Part shown: one piece after another, positions 13,201 to 35,800 of the stretch | Layout of the letters: every line of letters starts with the position of its first letter | Numbering within the stretch: position 1 is the stretch's first letter | From: Dysidea avara | Taxonomy: Eukaryota; Porifera; Demospongiae; Dictyoceratida; Dysideidae | Direction: 5' to 3' | Length of the DNA: 64,000 nucleotides | NCBI RefSeq assembly: GCF_963678975.1 | Contig: NC_089274.1 | Span: 21,041,133 to 21,105,132 of the forward strand | Made by a program: the position numbers and the translations under genes | Notes under the pieces: generated by a model | What the model saw: the letters and a program-made list of their open reading frames with translations, nothing else | Database searches by the model: none | Told to the model about the DNA's origin: nothing

Positions 13201-15765
13201 ATGACTTGTTTTTAGCTTTTGTAACATGAATTTTGCTCAGATATGCATCATTAAGGAAAGCAATACGTATATATATATACACTTAAAATAACAATTCTGT
13301 GGCTATTTCAGGTCAGTTTTAATTATTGCTACATCTGTTACTCAAGCTGAATCATAGAGAACAGCACACAGAATCTGTCTACTTAATGTGGCTGTAACAT
13401 ACATGGCACAAAAATTGAAGTGATCTTGCTTTTAAAGCATAATTAGTTATAGTTACAATGTAACTATTGTAATTAGTTACTATTGTAACTTAGTTACTTT
13501 TCAGACAATTACTTCTAGTTACAAGTTACTAGTTACCCCCAACTCTGCACACAGCATCACATGACTTACCTGACATGATCCACCCAGGAAGTCAGGAATA
13601 CATTCTGGTGTGATATAGTCTCTTAGGCCTCCAGTATCCTGCTACAAAGAGGGTGTGGCTCAATGCACAGTAATAGATGTGGCTACCTGATAATCATTCC
13701 CTCCATAAACAATGATCTTCTTACGGGTGTTTGGATCAAAAAAGCAACTAACCAGTTGCCACAGTAATGGGAACACCCTGGGGGCTCGTACAACAAGCAT
13801 GTGAGCGACCGTCTCAGGATAGTTAGCAATAATGACTTCACTCAGTCTGGCTAGTGCACTGAGGGCTATATATGGTGTATGGACAATAGGTAATGATGGT
13901 ATGCATGCATAGTAATTGTGACCAGCTGAGCAAAAACCCACCATGTTCACAAAATCCTATTTGCTAATTGAATATATGGGTGGATATCAGGTGAAATAAC
14001 AGGAAATGGTGGGGTTTCACTTGGCCGATTACAACTGATGCTCACCTGGTCTCCACAAGTGTCTCATACTTACCCCCTCAAGATCACATATCACAGTACA
14101 CATGCTGATGTCACAGGATGTAATCAATGACCATACTAAAATACACTTACTAGACAGCTGTGCCTGACTGACTGCTAGCTTGTGATAATCTCTTCATAGC
14201 ATCTTCAAACATGAAGATCACCTGCAGCAGCGGCCACCAATTAGCTTACATGATGGAGGGGGTTACTCACATATTTCAACATGGCTGACTCCCCACCAGC
14301 TTTAAGTAGACCTTTAATATCAGTCTCTCCTAGTCTCCATATAAACACTGGCCTGCCAGCTGGAGAAACACTTCTATTACATGCACACCATGACTATTGT
14401 ATACACTATGGGAACAATTGACAAAGTGTCCTTGTGTGTACCAACATGCATTGCAACTAAATTGTTAGGTCCATATACATAGTGTGCAATATCAAGGTGT
14501 CCTTAGATTAATTAGTGAGGTGTCCAATTAAGACGGTCATGTTATACTGGAACCTGTTAAAGTGGACACTTGAGGACACCTACACAACCCAGACACCCGG
14601 ATAAGGTTCTTGAAGCATACCATTATCTGTTTGGTGCCATCCTGCTATGAAATAATCCTTCAGTATCTGTGGTGGTTTCCATGCCAACAGTCGATCAATT
14701 TGATATTGTTTCCTCCAAGCCAATGAGTGCAGCAACATGTCCCTGGCCTGGTGAAATCATCATTAATGTGTCACACTGATGTGATAGAGACACAGCTCAC
14801 CTTAACAACATTGTTATCCCTTGCTTTAAGGAACCTCCAAAGTACTAAATCATCAGGAACCTGTTCCTCCTTCAGTACTGCTTGAACTCTTTGCTTCAGT
14901 TGCAGGAGAAGCCCCTCCTCCTTTGATGACATTGCTGGCAGTGGGATCTTTGTGATCTCATCATCTGTCACCATAGTAACTGGTAACACTGATGTAGCAT
15001 ATAATAGGGTTTTTTTGAGGGAATAATTTTTGTGGATTCAATCCCCCCCCCCCAAATGCAGCTGGCTGTCAGAACTGATTATGTTAAACAATAAAAGATC
15101 CTGAAGTGAAAATTGCCCCCTCTTGATGACGGCAATCCACAAAAAAATTGCCATATCACAAACATTACCATTATTTTGCACATTATGAGTCAAATATAGC
15201 TAGAACACTTGTTGGTTCCCCCACACAATGAGCATACATAAATGACTACCTTCAGCTGATGCCCAGCTACTCTCACTGTCGCTACGTTCCAGAGTCACAC
15301 CCACTTCTTGTTCCTGGACACTTCTAGTGATCTCATTGGGGTGCCCCTCCCCCCATTTAGGTATGGCAGTTATTCCCTCACTGTGTAGGGTTTTAATGCA
15401 ATATTCCATTACCTCTCGTCCCTATAACAGTATAGATCACACCATTATGTACCACTATCAACTGCTATGTCACCTTATGAAGGTTACCACTGTACAGTTT
15501 AATAGCTATCTTCTCCACAAGACCCTCGAATCCAAAGAAGCTCTTCACTTCCAGACTGGCATGAAGGTCAAAGCTAGTCCATTCGGGGTTTTCACTGTGT
15601 ACTTGATAGGAGCAGGTCTCCCTGAGGCAGAGTCGGTTAGAAAAACTTTCGTTCCATGCCTTGATCTTCAGAACTCTGGCCTTCAGGTCCAGCTCATTTC
15701 TTTGCACAAAATACATCACCTCCTGGCCTGTGATCTGTGGTTATCACGATGTCATTACTGGAAGT

Positions 15766-15806
<41 letters not shown>

Positions 15807-16915
15807 CACACGTGTACATTATTGCTACTTAAACATGCCAGGTTCGTTGCTTAAAGAAATGTATTTCTTTCCACTGTACAGGACCATGATAATGATTTAT
15901 TACGACAAAAAAATAAAAATATGTAGGCAACCATGTAGCTATTCATCCTTTTGTGCTATGGAACCAGTGATCTATTTGCTTCCATGTAGTCACATGGTCA
16001 AGCTGATGTTTTCATGTGGGGAGAAATGATCCAGATATCACAAACCCACTTGTCTGGAGTACTTTCAATACTCTCAGAAAGTGATCATTTTTCTGCCATC
16101 CTAAGAAACATGATAATTTACTGGCATGCTTTCCCCCCTGGTTTGTGGCCCCTCTGCTGGTCCATCACTGGTTAGAGTGTTTCCAATGAGCTACCCAATA
16201 TATGGTACACTAACATGATGATGTTACCAAACATAGCACAAGTAGCCATAGACCAGACCAGTAGATCATATCCTCCATTAACAATTTCCACCACAATGGG
16301 TGGGACAAGTCTTTGGGTTGGAGAAGTCAGATTCAAACAAATTAAGGCTGTCATGACACCTGGCATAATCCTGACACAATAAACTCCCTACTGAGGTACG
16401 ATTTTGACTGAGCAACTTTCACATAACTGTAGACTAGAGTAGACTTACATTGTCCCGCATTAGGACAATACTCACTCCAAAGAGAATATATGGTTTGACC
16501 AAGCAAGCTAAGGACCATGTTAATACTACACACACTACACAACGACTTTATTCAACACATAATTATGATGTACTGTTTAGGAAATATTGTAATTCACTAC
16601 CGGTAAGTCGACTATTGTTCTGGAACAACAAAACACATCACTGTTACTAACCTTCTTCAAGATATATGGAGCATCAATGTCCAGTGTACATCGTCGTTCC
16701 ACCGTGTGGCGGGACCGATCATCGCTCCATTCTTCAAACACTATGTCACTGGCCAACACTTGAGGTACCAACTTACATGTCGGAAATCGTAAATCATACG
16801 CCTGTACATTACAATCTAACTCGTTATACTACTTAATAAAATCACTGCTCACCTTCATACAAAACTCGAAAGTGTGTTCGTACACCCGAGTGGGTGCCTG
16901 GTAGCTTTTCACCAT
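10292..16915 (-). CDS. SEC14L1: SEC14L1/SEC14L5-like protein (PRELI + CRAL-TRIO + GOLD)
   Basis: The gene starts at 16915 with MVKSYQAPTRVYEHTFEF, the characteristic start of a PRELI/MSF1 domain, continued by exons near 16655-16803 (RFPTCKLVPQ, ERRCTLDIDAPYILKK) and 15465-15740 (NESFSNR, KSFFGFEGLVEKIA). A linker exon (about 15250-15423) and CRAL-TRIO exons follow (14804-14980 with VPDDLVLWRFLKARD; 14650-14750; 14285-14360 with GRPVFIWRLGETD; about 13687-13860 with NYPETVAHMLVVRAPRVFP; 13570-13640). The GOLD part lies at about 10700-10860, 10493-10670 (WEFDVIIGEVLF) and 10292-10450, ending in EVIGCEEFK. In animals this family binds lipids and acts at Golgi and endosomal membranes and in RIG-I and cholinergic-transport regulation. 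A GTGAGT overlaps the final AAG TGA, so a further 3' exon is possible. The 2.7-kb intron 10860-13570 holds repeats. Confidence 0.9.
10906..11220. mobile_element. Foldback (hairpin) element, copy 1
   Basis: Two arms of about 150 bp are near-perfect inverted copies, running from CCAAGAGTAAATAATGGA to TCCATTATTTACTCTTGG. It sits in the SEC14L1-like intron. A second, highly similar copy lies at 41194-41508. No coding capacity is seen. Confidence 0.85.
11665..12010. mobile_element. Truncated copy of the CAGAGTTGGGG hAT-MITE family
   Basis: Starts with CAGAGCTGGGGTAGATACTT and shares internal text with 13071-13547, such as CTTGCTTTTAAAGCATAATTA, but lacks a recognisable second terminus. Confidence 0.5.
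13071..13547. mobile_element. hAT-type MITE with perfect 8-bp target duplication CACACAGC
   Basis: Ends CAGAGTTGGGG and CCCCAACTCTG are inverted repeats. CACACAGC stands directly on both sides (13063-13070 and 13548-13555), the 8-bp duplication expected of hAT transposases. The interior is dominated by AGTTACTTTT-type repeats. A related copy is at 58762-59177. Confidence 0.9.
15769..15808. repeat. TG/CG microsatellite
   Basis: A (TG)n run followed by CGCGCGCACACG, located in an intron of the SEC14L1-like gene. The alternating purine-pyrimidine run can form Z-DNA. Confidence 0.85.
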
Positions 16916-17197
16916 AATCCAGTGCGAGATTCAGTGTGCGTTAAACGTCAATTATTAACTGATGAATCACGTGTAAACTAAGAGCGGCTTAGCTTTGTGG
17001 CTTTATTAGTCTGGCGGCGGCCGTCTTTTCTGGTAAACCGTCTTTTCAGCAACACAAACAATCAAAGCACTAGTACTACTTTTCTCAAAGAAAGATGATC
17101 AAGATAATGTTGTCATAAGTTGAAGTAACAAAATCTTTGCACAAGAGAAACTTCATGGCCAGCCCTTCCGGCATCCTGTCTCAACTCCAGTCACACA

Positions 17198-17270
17198 ATG
17201 GATTTGCCTGAAGTAGGTGTGTCAAGAGTCTTCTGGAGAGACAGAATTGCTGAGTCTCTTGATGTTTCAA
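17198..17270 (+). CDS. Candidate first exon of an unidentified gene
   Basis: ATG at 17198 opens 24 codons starting MDLPEVGVSRVFWRDRIAES and ending at a possible donor (CAA/GTTAGT) in phase 1. It lies 282 bp from the divergent SEC14L1-like start. One phase-compatible continuation is at 18412-18489, but that lies inside a hAT element. Another possible exon near 19292 (TACAAATGGTTCATGG) is also in reach. No homolog is recognised, so this is weak. Confidence 0.2.
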
Positions 17271-17459
17271 GTTAGTTGTCTATGACTATAGTGTAGACAT
17301 TGTAATGCATGTATGGTGTAGTGTCAGTATAGGGATATACAGTGTACATATGCACGCTGTATAAAGATCCGATTATCATGCATACTTCAGATAGATACTC
17401 TAATAGAGCAGTCATGTGCTAAAACTGGATACATGTATATACATATATATACCAATTAT

Positions 17460-17845
17460 CAGTGTTGAGAGTAACACGTTATGTAATATTATTACTTTTG
17501 TGGTAACATAACTCAAGTTACTTTACTTACTAATGTACCGCATTATCTAAGTAATATACTAATCTCGTTAGTAATCCACTGAGTAACGCCTAGCCACAAC
17601 GAAGTAATGAAGCCTACTGAATGAAGCTTATTACTTATAACCAAGATTAACAGATTGCCCAACAACGCAATCATGTTGTGTGATAAGATGGTAGTTTCAC
17701 ACGTGATAGCTTAAGGCTGTGGACACAAAGTAATATAATATGTAATATTATTATAGTTACTTTATTTTTTGGGTAATATGTAACTGTAACTTGTTGCATG
17801 TAATATGTAACTAGTTACTTATAAAAAGTAACTGTCCCAACACTG
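17460..17845. mobile_element. hAT-type MITE, CAGTGTTG family, copy 1
   Basis: Ends CAGTGTTGAGAGTAAC and GTCCCAACACTG are inverted. The flanks CCAATTAT and CCAATTCT differ by one base, an aged 8-bp duplication. The body is rich in GTAATATTATTAC-like text. The same family recurs at 54678-55188. Confidence 0.85.
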
Positions 17846-17966
17846 CCAATTCTTGTAAATTTTGTGATGGACATTCCATCATGAAGTGTTAGCTATAATT
17901 ATTCATTTAGTACACAATCATGTTGTCAGTACAACTGAGTAGCTATAGCTTTTATCATCTCCAAAC

Positions 17967-18739
17967 TAGTGTTGTTTTAGTTCTAAGGAACTAGAACTAA
18001 ATCTAGTTTTAGTACAGCAATTTAATTCTAGTTCTAGTACACTAGAACTAAACTAAAATTGTGGTCTATTTTAGTTCTAAAACTAAAACTAAACTAAAAT
18101 TCTTTCAATTTTTGATTCAAAAACTAGAACTAAACCAAAACCATTAAAACTTTTAGCTCAAGAACTAGAACTAACTGAAAGGTTTCTCAAGCAATCCTAC
18201 ATAAAAACTTGAAGAAGCATTTGAAGACATGCAATACTGATGCTTATAAACATTTTGAAGCAGCTGAAATTGAAAAGACAAAGGGAGAGGTTCTTCTAGC
18301 CATTTGAAACAGTCCTCCTTGCCAATACGTAGTTTAGGATCTAAATTGTACAACCCTAATAACAATAAACATAAGGCTATTATACATTTCATCTTGCAAT
18401 CTTTATAGGTGCTAACAATGTACCACCGAATTTAGTAGATAACAGCAAATTCCGTGTAATAATTGAAGAATTGAATTCTCGGTACAGTTTGCCTCATTGA
18501 TATAAAATGGGAAATAAAATTGAAAAATTTATCAAAACACCAAATCTAAAGTTTCTGGAAGTCTAGGGGGTGCTACCAAGGTTAGTATAGGTGAAGATAT
18601 CTAACACTAACTATAATGAAACTAAATACTAACTAAAATTACAAAAATATGGGGTACCAGAACTAATACTAACTAAAACTATGGTGGAATTTGGGTACAA
18701 GAACTAGTAAAATGAATTTGCTGTACTAAAACAACACTA
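17967..18739. mobile_element. hAT-type non-autonomous element with perfect 8-bp duplication CTCCAAAC
   Basis: Ends TAGTGTTGTTTTAG and CTAAAACAACACTA are exact inverted repeats, and CTCCAAAC directly flanks both (17959-17966, 18740-18747). The interior is full of AGAACTAAAACTA-type repeats. No transposase frame is visible. Confidence 0.9.
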
Positions 18740-20310
18740 CTCCAAACAGCACTCTATATGGTAACAACACACTCTATGAGTTGCAACCACAATTAAATGA
18801 TACCAGTAACCTATAACAATTCCTGAAACAATAATAAAACAGTAGGTACATCTGTATCAATTATGTGAATGACATATAGCTGCATACACCTTTTTGGTTC
18901 TGGTGTATCTTGGTTACATTGCCACTCGGTGTTCAACTGTTAGTACATGCAATTAACTAGGAGAAAACATCCTGATCACTCCTATAAGCGTTTGATTGTA
19001 AGTCGGATGGCTGCAGGATTGTAGAAGATTCAGTATCCCCATCTGTGGATAGTGTAAACTCTCATTATGTAGTTACATATTATTTCTAATGCATGGTTTG
19101 TTTTTTTTTAAGTTTCAAACATACATGTAGAACCAGGTGTCCTACAAACCTTCAGCACTTGTGCTGTAAACATATAACAGTCTAATTGATGACTGCTGTA
19201 TCATATAATATTTAGGTGATAATTTATCATTACATAATTCAACAAAAATTAATTCATTTCTCCAGTATTACGTTTGTGTTTGTTCTGCAGTACAAATGGT
19301 TCATGGAACAGTTGATGTAACTGGTGAGCCTGTAAGATAACTAATAATGATAATGTGGTCAGTATGTGTGTGTGTGTATGTGCTATACAGTGGAACCTGT
19401 TCTGAACTGATACACCTTTACTTTAGTTGCTTAGTCCCAAAATTTGTCATTTACACAACAGCGGGGGCATAACTAGAACTTGGGCCCCAGGGGGCCAGGC
19501 CCAGCCATCAATAATTTTACATTATAAATCAAGATTGAAGTACTCTAATATTGCAGTCATTTTAATACGTCAATCAACAATACACTTGTAGTATATTTAC
19601 TCAGATTCAATTCCAAAGGGTCTATTTTTAAAAACTTCTGGGTGGCATATGTATTTAGAAACCTTACTGCAAAATTATCAAGATACTCGCATAGAGAGGC
19701 AACCGAATATTCACTGATAAACGGCTGAAATCATTTTCAGATTCAATCTCAGTGGGTAAAGTTTTCCCTGGGGGAACATCTCCCCCATATTGGCATTAGC
19801 GCTGAAACGAATAGAAATTTTTACTTGTGAACACAATGACCGATTATTCTTTAAGCACTTTGTTGGGTAGTAAGGTAAAGCCTGAAAGCTATTTCTATCT
19901 CTTCTAAAATGGAATTTTTCAGTATGAATATGCCACTTTGTTCACAATCTCAAGGTTGGCTTTATTCATCTGATCACAGCTTGCTACAGTGTTAAAGAAT
20001 ATTTGAATAACATGTTAACAAATTGAATAGGGCCATCCTGACTGAATAGTCAAATATCCGAATAATCGTTTCAGCACTAATTGGCATGCTTCATGTACTA
20101 ATGTAATGCCTTTCCTTTACATAAATTTCACCCAGCTATGCTGCTATGTACCTAGGTCCTGGCATCACCAAAAGTCCCCTGTACAACACCACTTTAGTTG
20201 TATAGTCAAAAGTTCTAGTGAATATCTAATGTAGCTAGTGACATAACTTAAGCGTGGCCATGTCATGTTACCTAACCAAACCGGTTGACAAGTTTGATGA
20301 ACAGGTTTCA
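18740..20310. other. Intergenic stretch without a supported gene
   Basis: Contains one motif copy (TACTCTAATATTGCAGTCAT at 19541-19560) and repeat-like text. ERCC1 may have a short final exon here encoding the last helix of its helix-hairpin-helix domain, but I could not find it. Confidence 0.3.
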
Positions 20311-22786
20311 TCATGCTACCTTCTGTGGTCCAAGACCTGGACACACCCCCAACTCCTCCTTACTTGCACGTACTACATTCTCCATCATCTGTTAGTAACT
20401 GATACCCACATTTAATTGGTTAGTCACATCTCTCACTTTAAAAGCATCTACCAACATGGAGGCATTTGATTTGTTGATCTTCTTGACACTAGTAAGACAC
20501 TCAATAGCCTACAACACTACACATGATGACGTAACATAATGTAACAGCTCACCCTAGCAACACTGGTGTCAGATTCTACTCTCTCCTTTAACACATCTGG
20601 TGGCTTGTTCTCGTATGCTTTGTAAGTCTCTAAGTAACGAGCTGCCTCTTCTACACTAGAAGAAAAGATATGGTGACCTCAGAAACTGGTTTATTAGCTG
20701 ACTAATGGACCAATTTCATAGTAAGGCATTATTACGTATAACAATAATTGTTGCCCCTAGCAACCTGAATTTTGCAGGTGTCAATGTCTAAAGTAACTTC
20801 TCCAATTTTTAAAAGGATAACATATAGAAATGATATATGACATTTTGTAGTTTTCCCATACATTATCCATGTGAGTGAGGGTCCCTGACACCTAGAAATA
20901 ATCCAAAATTCAGGTTGCTAGGGACAATGACTAATTAACAGTTAATTTTTTTCTTTATTATGACATTTATCCATGAATATAATATTGTAATGGAATGACT
21001 GAAAAGTGATATAATGGACACCTGGGTTATTTGAACACTTGGGGACTATCTAGTGTTTTGGAAAACTGCATTGTGCATGTATGAAAATGTATGAAAATAG
21101 AGCACCCAACCACTCTAATAGAACAACCATTTCACCATTTGATAAACTGGAGTTTTGGATAATTCACATGTAAAGTACTTGGGGTAGTATTACTGTTCAT
21201 TACTAATAATTACAGTAATGCCTTAGAACATTTAAAGAATTTAAGTCTCGGAAATTGGTGACTTTATTGATAAACTTGATAAACTTTGACAGAAGGAAAA
21301 TTTGACAAATCTACACTTCATCAGCTTTGATAAATAAAATGCTGATAAAAAGTTAATAATCATAGATATAAAGACTCACTTTTAAAGGGACTATCAAGGT
21401 TTGAGATGGTAATTTGTCAAACCTTCTTCTATCAAAATTTCTTGTTGTACAATGCACTAGGTCACAGTGACACATACACACCTCCATGATAGGATTAGGG
21501 TACAGTCAGCTAACAAGCTGATCTTTGTTAACTCTTGTAATGTCTTTTGACACTCCACCTGCAGCAGTAGCACAAGTAAGTATGGCTGGAGCACAGAGGG
21601 GTGTGGCTCACCACATCCACTAGTAGTAGTAATATCCTGAGAGTATACTGCCTACCAAGTTGCTTCAGTCGGTCATGTATATAATTAGGGTGTAACTTGT
21701 GGTAACGTACACTACACAACACATAATATAAGTCAGTCACACAGATCATTGACAATACATAATTTTGAGACAAAGATCAAAATTTAAAATACACTTGTTG
21801 CAACCATTGGAACAAACGTGTCAATACCAAATAAAATCTGCAACCTGTTGATGCAGTACAATAACTGATGTGGAAAACCAGGACATGGGTACCAAAATGT
21901 TCTGGTCCAAACACTGTAGTGCATAATTCCTTGTTTAAGGCCTGAGATGTTATTGTACTCCAGTAAGTTGTCAGTAAGCAGCTACAGGTAACAGTGCATC
22001 TAGTACATCCACCAACATTAAAGCTGGTCAAATAAATGCTAGGTCATGAATGAAAACCAGGGGGAACTAACTATTAATTTCTGGTAAGTAATCCACAAAA
22101 GGCCACTATAGAACCTGTACTAAATACAGTAGACCTTTGGATATCCATAATGGAAAAAAAAACGACTGTTCAATTAGAATATCTTGTATGTTAGTGTATG
22201 TTCTATTAGAGTAGTTGAAAGGAGTTACCTAAACACAATGCTTGAGACCATTGGTATTTGGATAAGCAAGGGTTTACCATACTGGCACATGAGAAATGCT
22301 AAAGCCACACATACATGCATGTATACACTTCATACAACCATTTCCAGTAGGCCAGTACCTGAGGAATAGTGCACACGTTGTCCTGCCCAGTACAAAGTCA
22401 GGTATAACATCATCAAACATCACTGGAATATTCCTAATAAAGTGTACCACTGGATTGTTTTTCTGTACTGGATTTGCTACTATGGAATAGGATGAACCTG
22501 TTGTCATGGTAACTGTTGTACTGTCTGTCAAGGGAGATGTTGTGCTTGATGATGTCACTGTTGTTATAGCAACACTATTGGTTATCATGGCTTCAGATGA
22601 GATGGCGGACTGCAGCTCCACAACATGTTCATCAGGCTTATCCTGTCTTCTTCCTCCAAAACTGGTTGGCACAGACTTATTGAACAAGACTGGTCCATTG
22701 TCCTCCTGGTTCACTCCATACTGCCTGATTTCCTCAATGGAAGGAATCGTGAACTTCTTAGGCGCGCCTCCTTCACGTCGCGCCAT
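20311..22786 (-). CDS. ERCC1: DNA excision repair protein ERCC1
   Basis: Exon 1 (22359-22786) starts [19 protein letters not shown], has a Ser/Thr-rich linker, then [20 protein letters not shown] and [11 protein letters not shown], the start of the central XPF-nuclease-like domain. Following exons give [60 protein letters not shown] and [14 protein letters not shown]. The last exon found has [13 protein letters not shown] of the helix-hairpin-helix domain. ERCC1 is the non-catalytic partner of XPF, cutting 5' of lesions in nucleotide-excision and crosslink repair. The frame ends at a TGA just after GPQKVA, shorter than the usual C terminus (about 14 more residues). Either this lineage is shorter or AAG/GTAGCA is a donor and a small last exon was missed. 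It is head-to-head with the BRF2-like gene. Confidence 0.9.
20747..20927. mobile_element. MITE with ends containing CTAGCAACCTGAATTTT
   Basis: CCTAGCAACCTGAATTTTG at the left end is inverted at the right as AAAATTCAGGTTGCTAGG. It lies in an ERCC1 intron. Diverged relatives appear in the kinase intron near 6365 and near 8283-8470, sharing the GTAGTTTTCCCATAC segment. Confidence 0.7.
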
Positions 22787-22874
22787 TACCGGTATCTCTA
22801 ATTATTAAGAGGCGCTACAAGTAAGTTGGGCGGTAATTCAACATGCGGCGTTTGATGGGAGGAGGCTAGCTACG
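22787..22874. promoter_or_regulatory. Shared ERCC1 / BRF2-like divergent promoter region
   Basis: The two start codons are 88 bp apart on opposite strands. No TATA box is obvious. The region is GC-richer than its surroundings. A common bidirectional promoter is inferred from spacing alone. Confidence 0.45.
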
Positions 22875-32771
<9,897 letters not shown>

Positions 32772-32834
32772 AAAACAATTATCATTTTTTAAAGTGCACA
32801 TGAATTATACGATGATTTATATAAATTGCAGTCA

Positions 32835-35800
32835 TTATTGTCTTGGTATAGCCATGAAGACGACGATGACAATGAATAGTAGTACTGCGATACACCACAG
32901 AACTGTGGGAGGGACAAACACACACACGTACAGACAATGATGAGTGGAAACCTCTTTATAATGTACACTTTGGGACCATGCATGTTGAAACCATGTACAA
33001 ATGTGTGAAACATTTGACATCCTAAAACTCACTGCAACACATTTATGTACTACATCCACCATATCTACATGTACCACTTTCACACCTCAGATCAAAGGAA
33101 AGCCAGTGTATATATATCACATATTGTACTGACTCAAAATTGCTATATTAGTAAAAAACTACTGTTTGATGTATTAAAATTGCATCCCACAATCACAGTT
33201 TGTTTGGTAAAATTCAATCCCACATTAGGCAAATCTGCATGCTAAAGTAGAACATATTAGTTTTACCACGGGTAATTGTGCTTACCTGTATATATGCACT
33301 CGGGACCCTCGGGCTTGTGCATATATATCAGGCAAGCACTCGTGCCGTGGTATAACTATTTGTTGCAAAACAGTGATTTATCAGCAATATTAATTTTGAA
33401 AATACTGGGTATTATTCCCACAAGTGTTTTTGATAACACAATTAAAAGGGGATGAACCCACTAGAAATCAATGTCACTGAAAATATGGACTGTATTAGGG
33501 AGTCTCAACATGAGGCACAGTACACCTAAGGAGCCTCTGTTGTGTGTTATTCCAAAGAATTAACTAATTCAAGAAAGAGTTGTGTATGTGCATATGACAG
33601 CATGTCCCAGTCTACCATTGAACACTGTTGATTTGCACTTTCAGCTTATGACTACCCACCGCAATTTCCTCTTTTTCTTGTTGTTGTCTCTATTCTGCGT
33701 GTCTCCCGTTGTATTCTCAAATCAACTCTTTCAGTTTCACCACCCAAGTCTTCTATCATTCCTGAATGTGTAGGTAGACAATGAATTTTGACTCAATCCA
33801 GACATTACCTCACCAGTTTGATATTCAACTTCCTCTCCAATCTGTTGTCCCATCTTTTTTTGTCGACGGAGAGCATTAGATAATGCTTCCAGGCCACGAT
33901 CTTGTTCTATGTAGAGGAGACCATGTAGTTAGTTGATAGGATACAGTGCCAAACAACCTTCAATAATTCTTTGTTGCTCTTGACGTAATGCAGATGTGTC
34001 CATATTGCGAGTTGTGTCTGTCTCTTCAGTAGGAAAAGGATTGAGAGGAGCCCTAGAAACAGGAGCTATTCCCAGTAACTACAAATTGTATTGTATTATG
34101 TATAGCTTACAATTCAGTAAATAAGATCATTACTTGGAAAACTATGTAACCCTAAACCTCAAAAGTGTGCAATAACTTTTGTGGGTACTGTTTGTGTTCA
34201 CTATGGAGCACCATCAAACATTCTAACTGGTATACATAGAAGACAATATTGTTACAATTCGTAACAGTTTTTTTTTTTAGTTTGGGTTACAAAAAGTTCA
34301 ACCCATTTTTGAGAATTTTCGTATACTATTGTATGTATGTCACCTTGAGCTAGCAGATCCATCTAATGAGTGTAGAGCAATCTCATATTGTCTCTGTCTA
34401 CACCAGTCAACTAAATACCACACAGTAAGCACAAATGTAGCTCACTTTGTAGTTAGCTCATCAACTAACTGTTGTCGTCTCTCGTACTCCCTGTCTGTAC
34501 TGTGTGGGTGTGTCAAGGACAACAACTGCTTTGTATGCAACAAAAAAATTGTGGAACTCCTATACAGAAACTACTGAAAACTTTTTGAAAAACAGTTTTC
34601 TGCAACTAGGGCTAGTACTGTAGGTATGTATTTATAAAGGTACACTGATGCACATGGATTTCATTAAATTTTTGGTGTTTAGGACAAGCACAGACCTATG
34701 CATGTTGAAGTATTCACAATGACAGTTTTGTTACTTTTCGAGATACAGTACCTTACTTTGTTGTACAATTGTCATTTCATTTGTTCCTTTAAAAAGATAA
34801 CTTATTACTATTATGTCAAGAGTGTAGAATATAAAGGTATTTAGTGTTACTGAGGTATTTTTCATATTACCGTACCATTCTTTAAAAAAATGTAGTACCG
34901 CCTGTACAACCACCAAACTGATGCTATACCCACTAAACACATATGACTGGCAATGAAAAGAGTGGTGGCAGTAAAAATACGGTTGAAAATCATACACATA
35001 ATGCTAAAGGTACAATTAGAAGATTACAGTACAACTAATGTATTTTACACATCCTTGAGTCACATGAGTCTATGTGCCTCTTTCCTGCATATTGTATGTA
35101 CTAGCCACCAATTAGTGATGCACCGATAAGAGATTTTGCTGATTATCTGATATTGAAATTCATATAATGGCTGATACCGATAACCAGTCTGATGTTTGTA
35201 TTTCACACGCATTTTGTAAAGCTGCCATTTCTTAACTTCATTTTTGTATGAAAACAATACCATCAGGGTCAGTAGCTAAATTATCTGCTAATAATTACTG
35301 ATACCGACATTGCTGAAATTTGGCCATTAAACTGAATTTCAATAGTTCACCGATTAATTGGTACATCACCACCACTAATAGGCAACAGCAATCTTACTCC
35401 AATAATTACACCCTTGTAAGTAAGGTATGACAAATTTTTGGTGGGAATAATTTATACTTCCTTCAATTCCTGGATGCATTCCTGCCAGAAAATCACATGG
35501 CTAATAAACTATCTAGAAAAATTAATTTCAGTAGCATGCATGCTATTTCATTTAACTACCATTATAGTACTTACAATATCACCTATGTACATGGTCTACA
35601 CAGATTAGACTGGTATACTACTACTACAGTATAAGCTGGAAACAGTTGCATGAAATTACCTTTTGTATTGTTTGCAAACTGGACAAATCACAAATTCTTC
35701 ATTCAATAGAAAATATATTTAACAAACTACTTTCAAATCACACGTTTGCTCATGCCAATATTATTTCAACCCCCCACAATCATAAGGATACATGTGGTAA

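Noticed and set aside
18412..18489. Exon-like frame GANNVPPNLVDNSKFRVII with acceptor and donor
   Set aside because: It lies inside a hAT element with an intact target duplication and has no recognised homolog.
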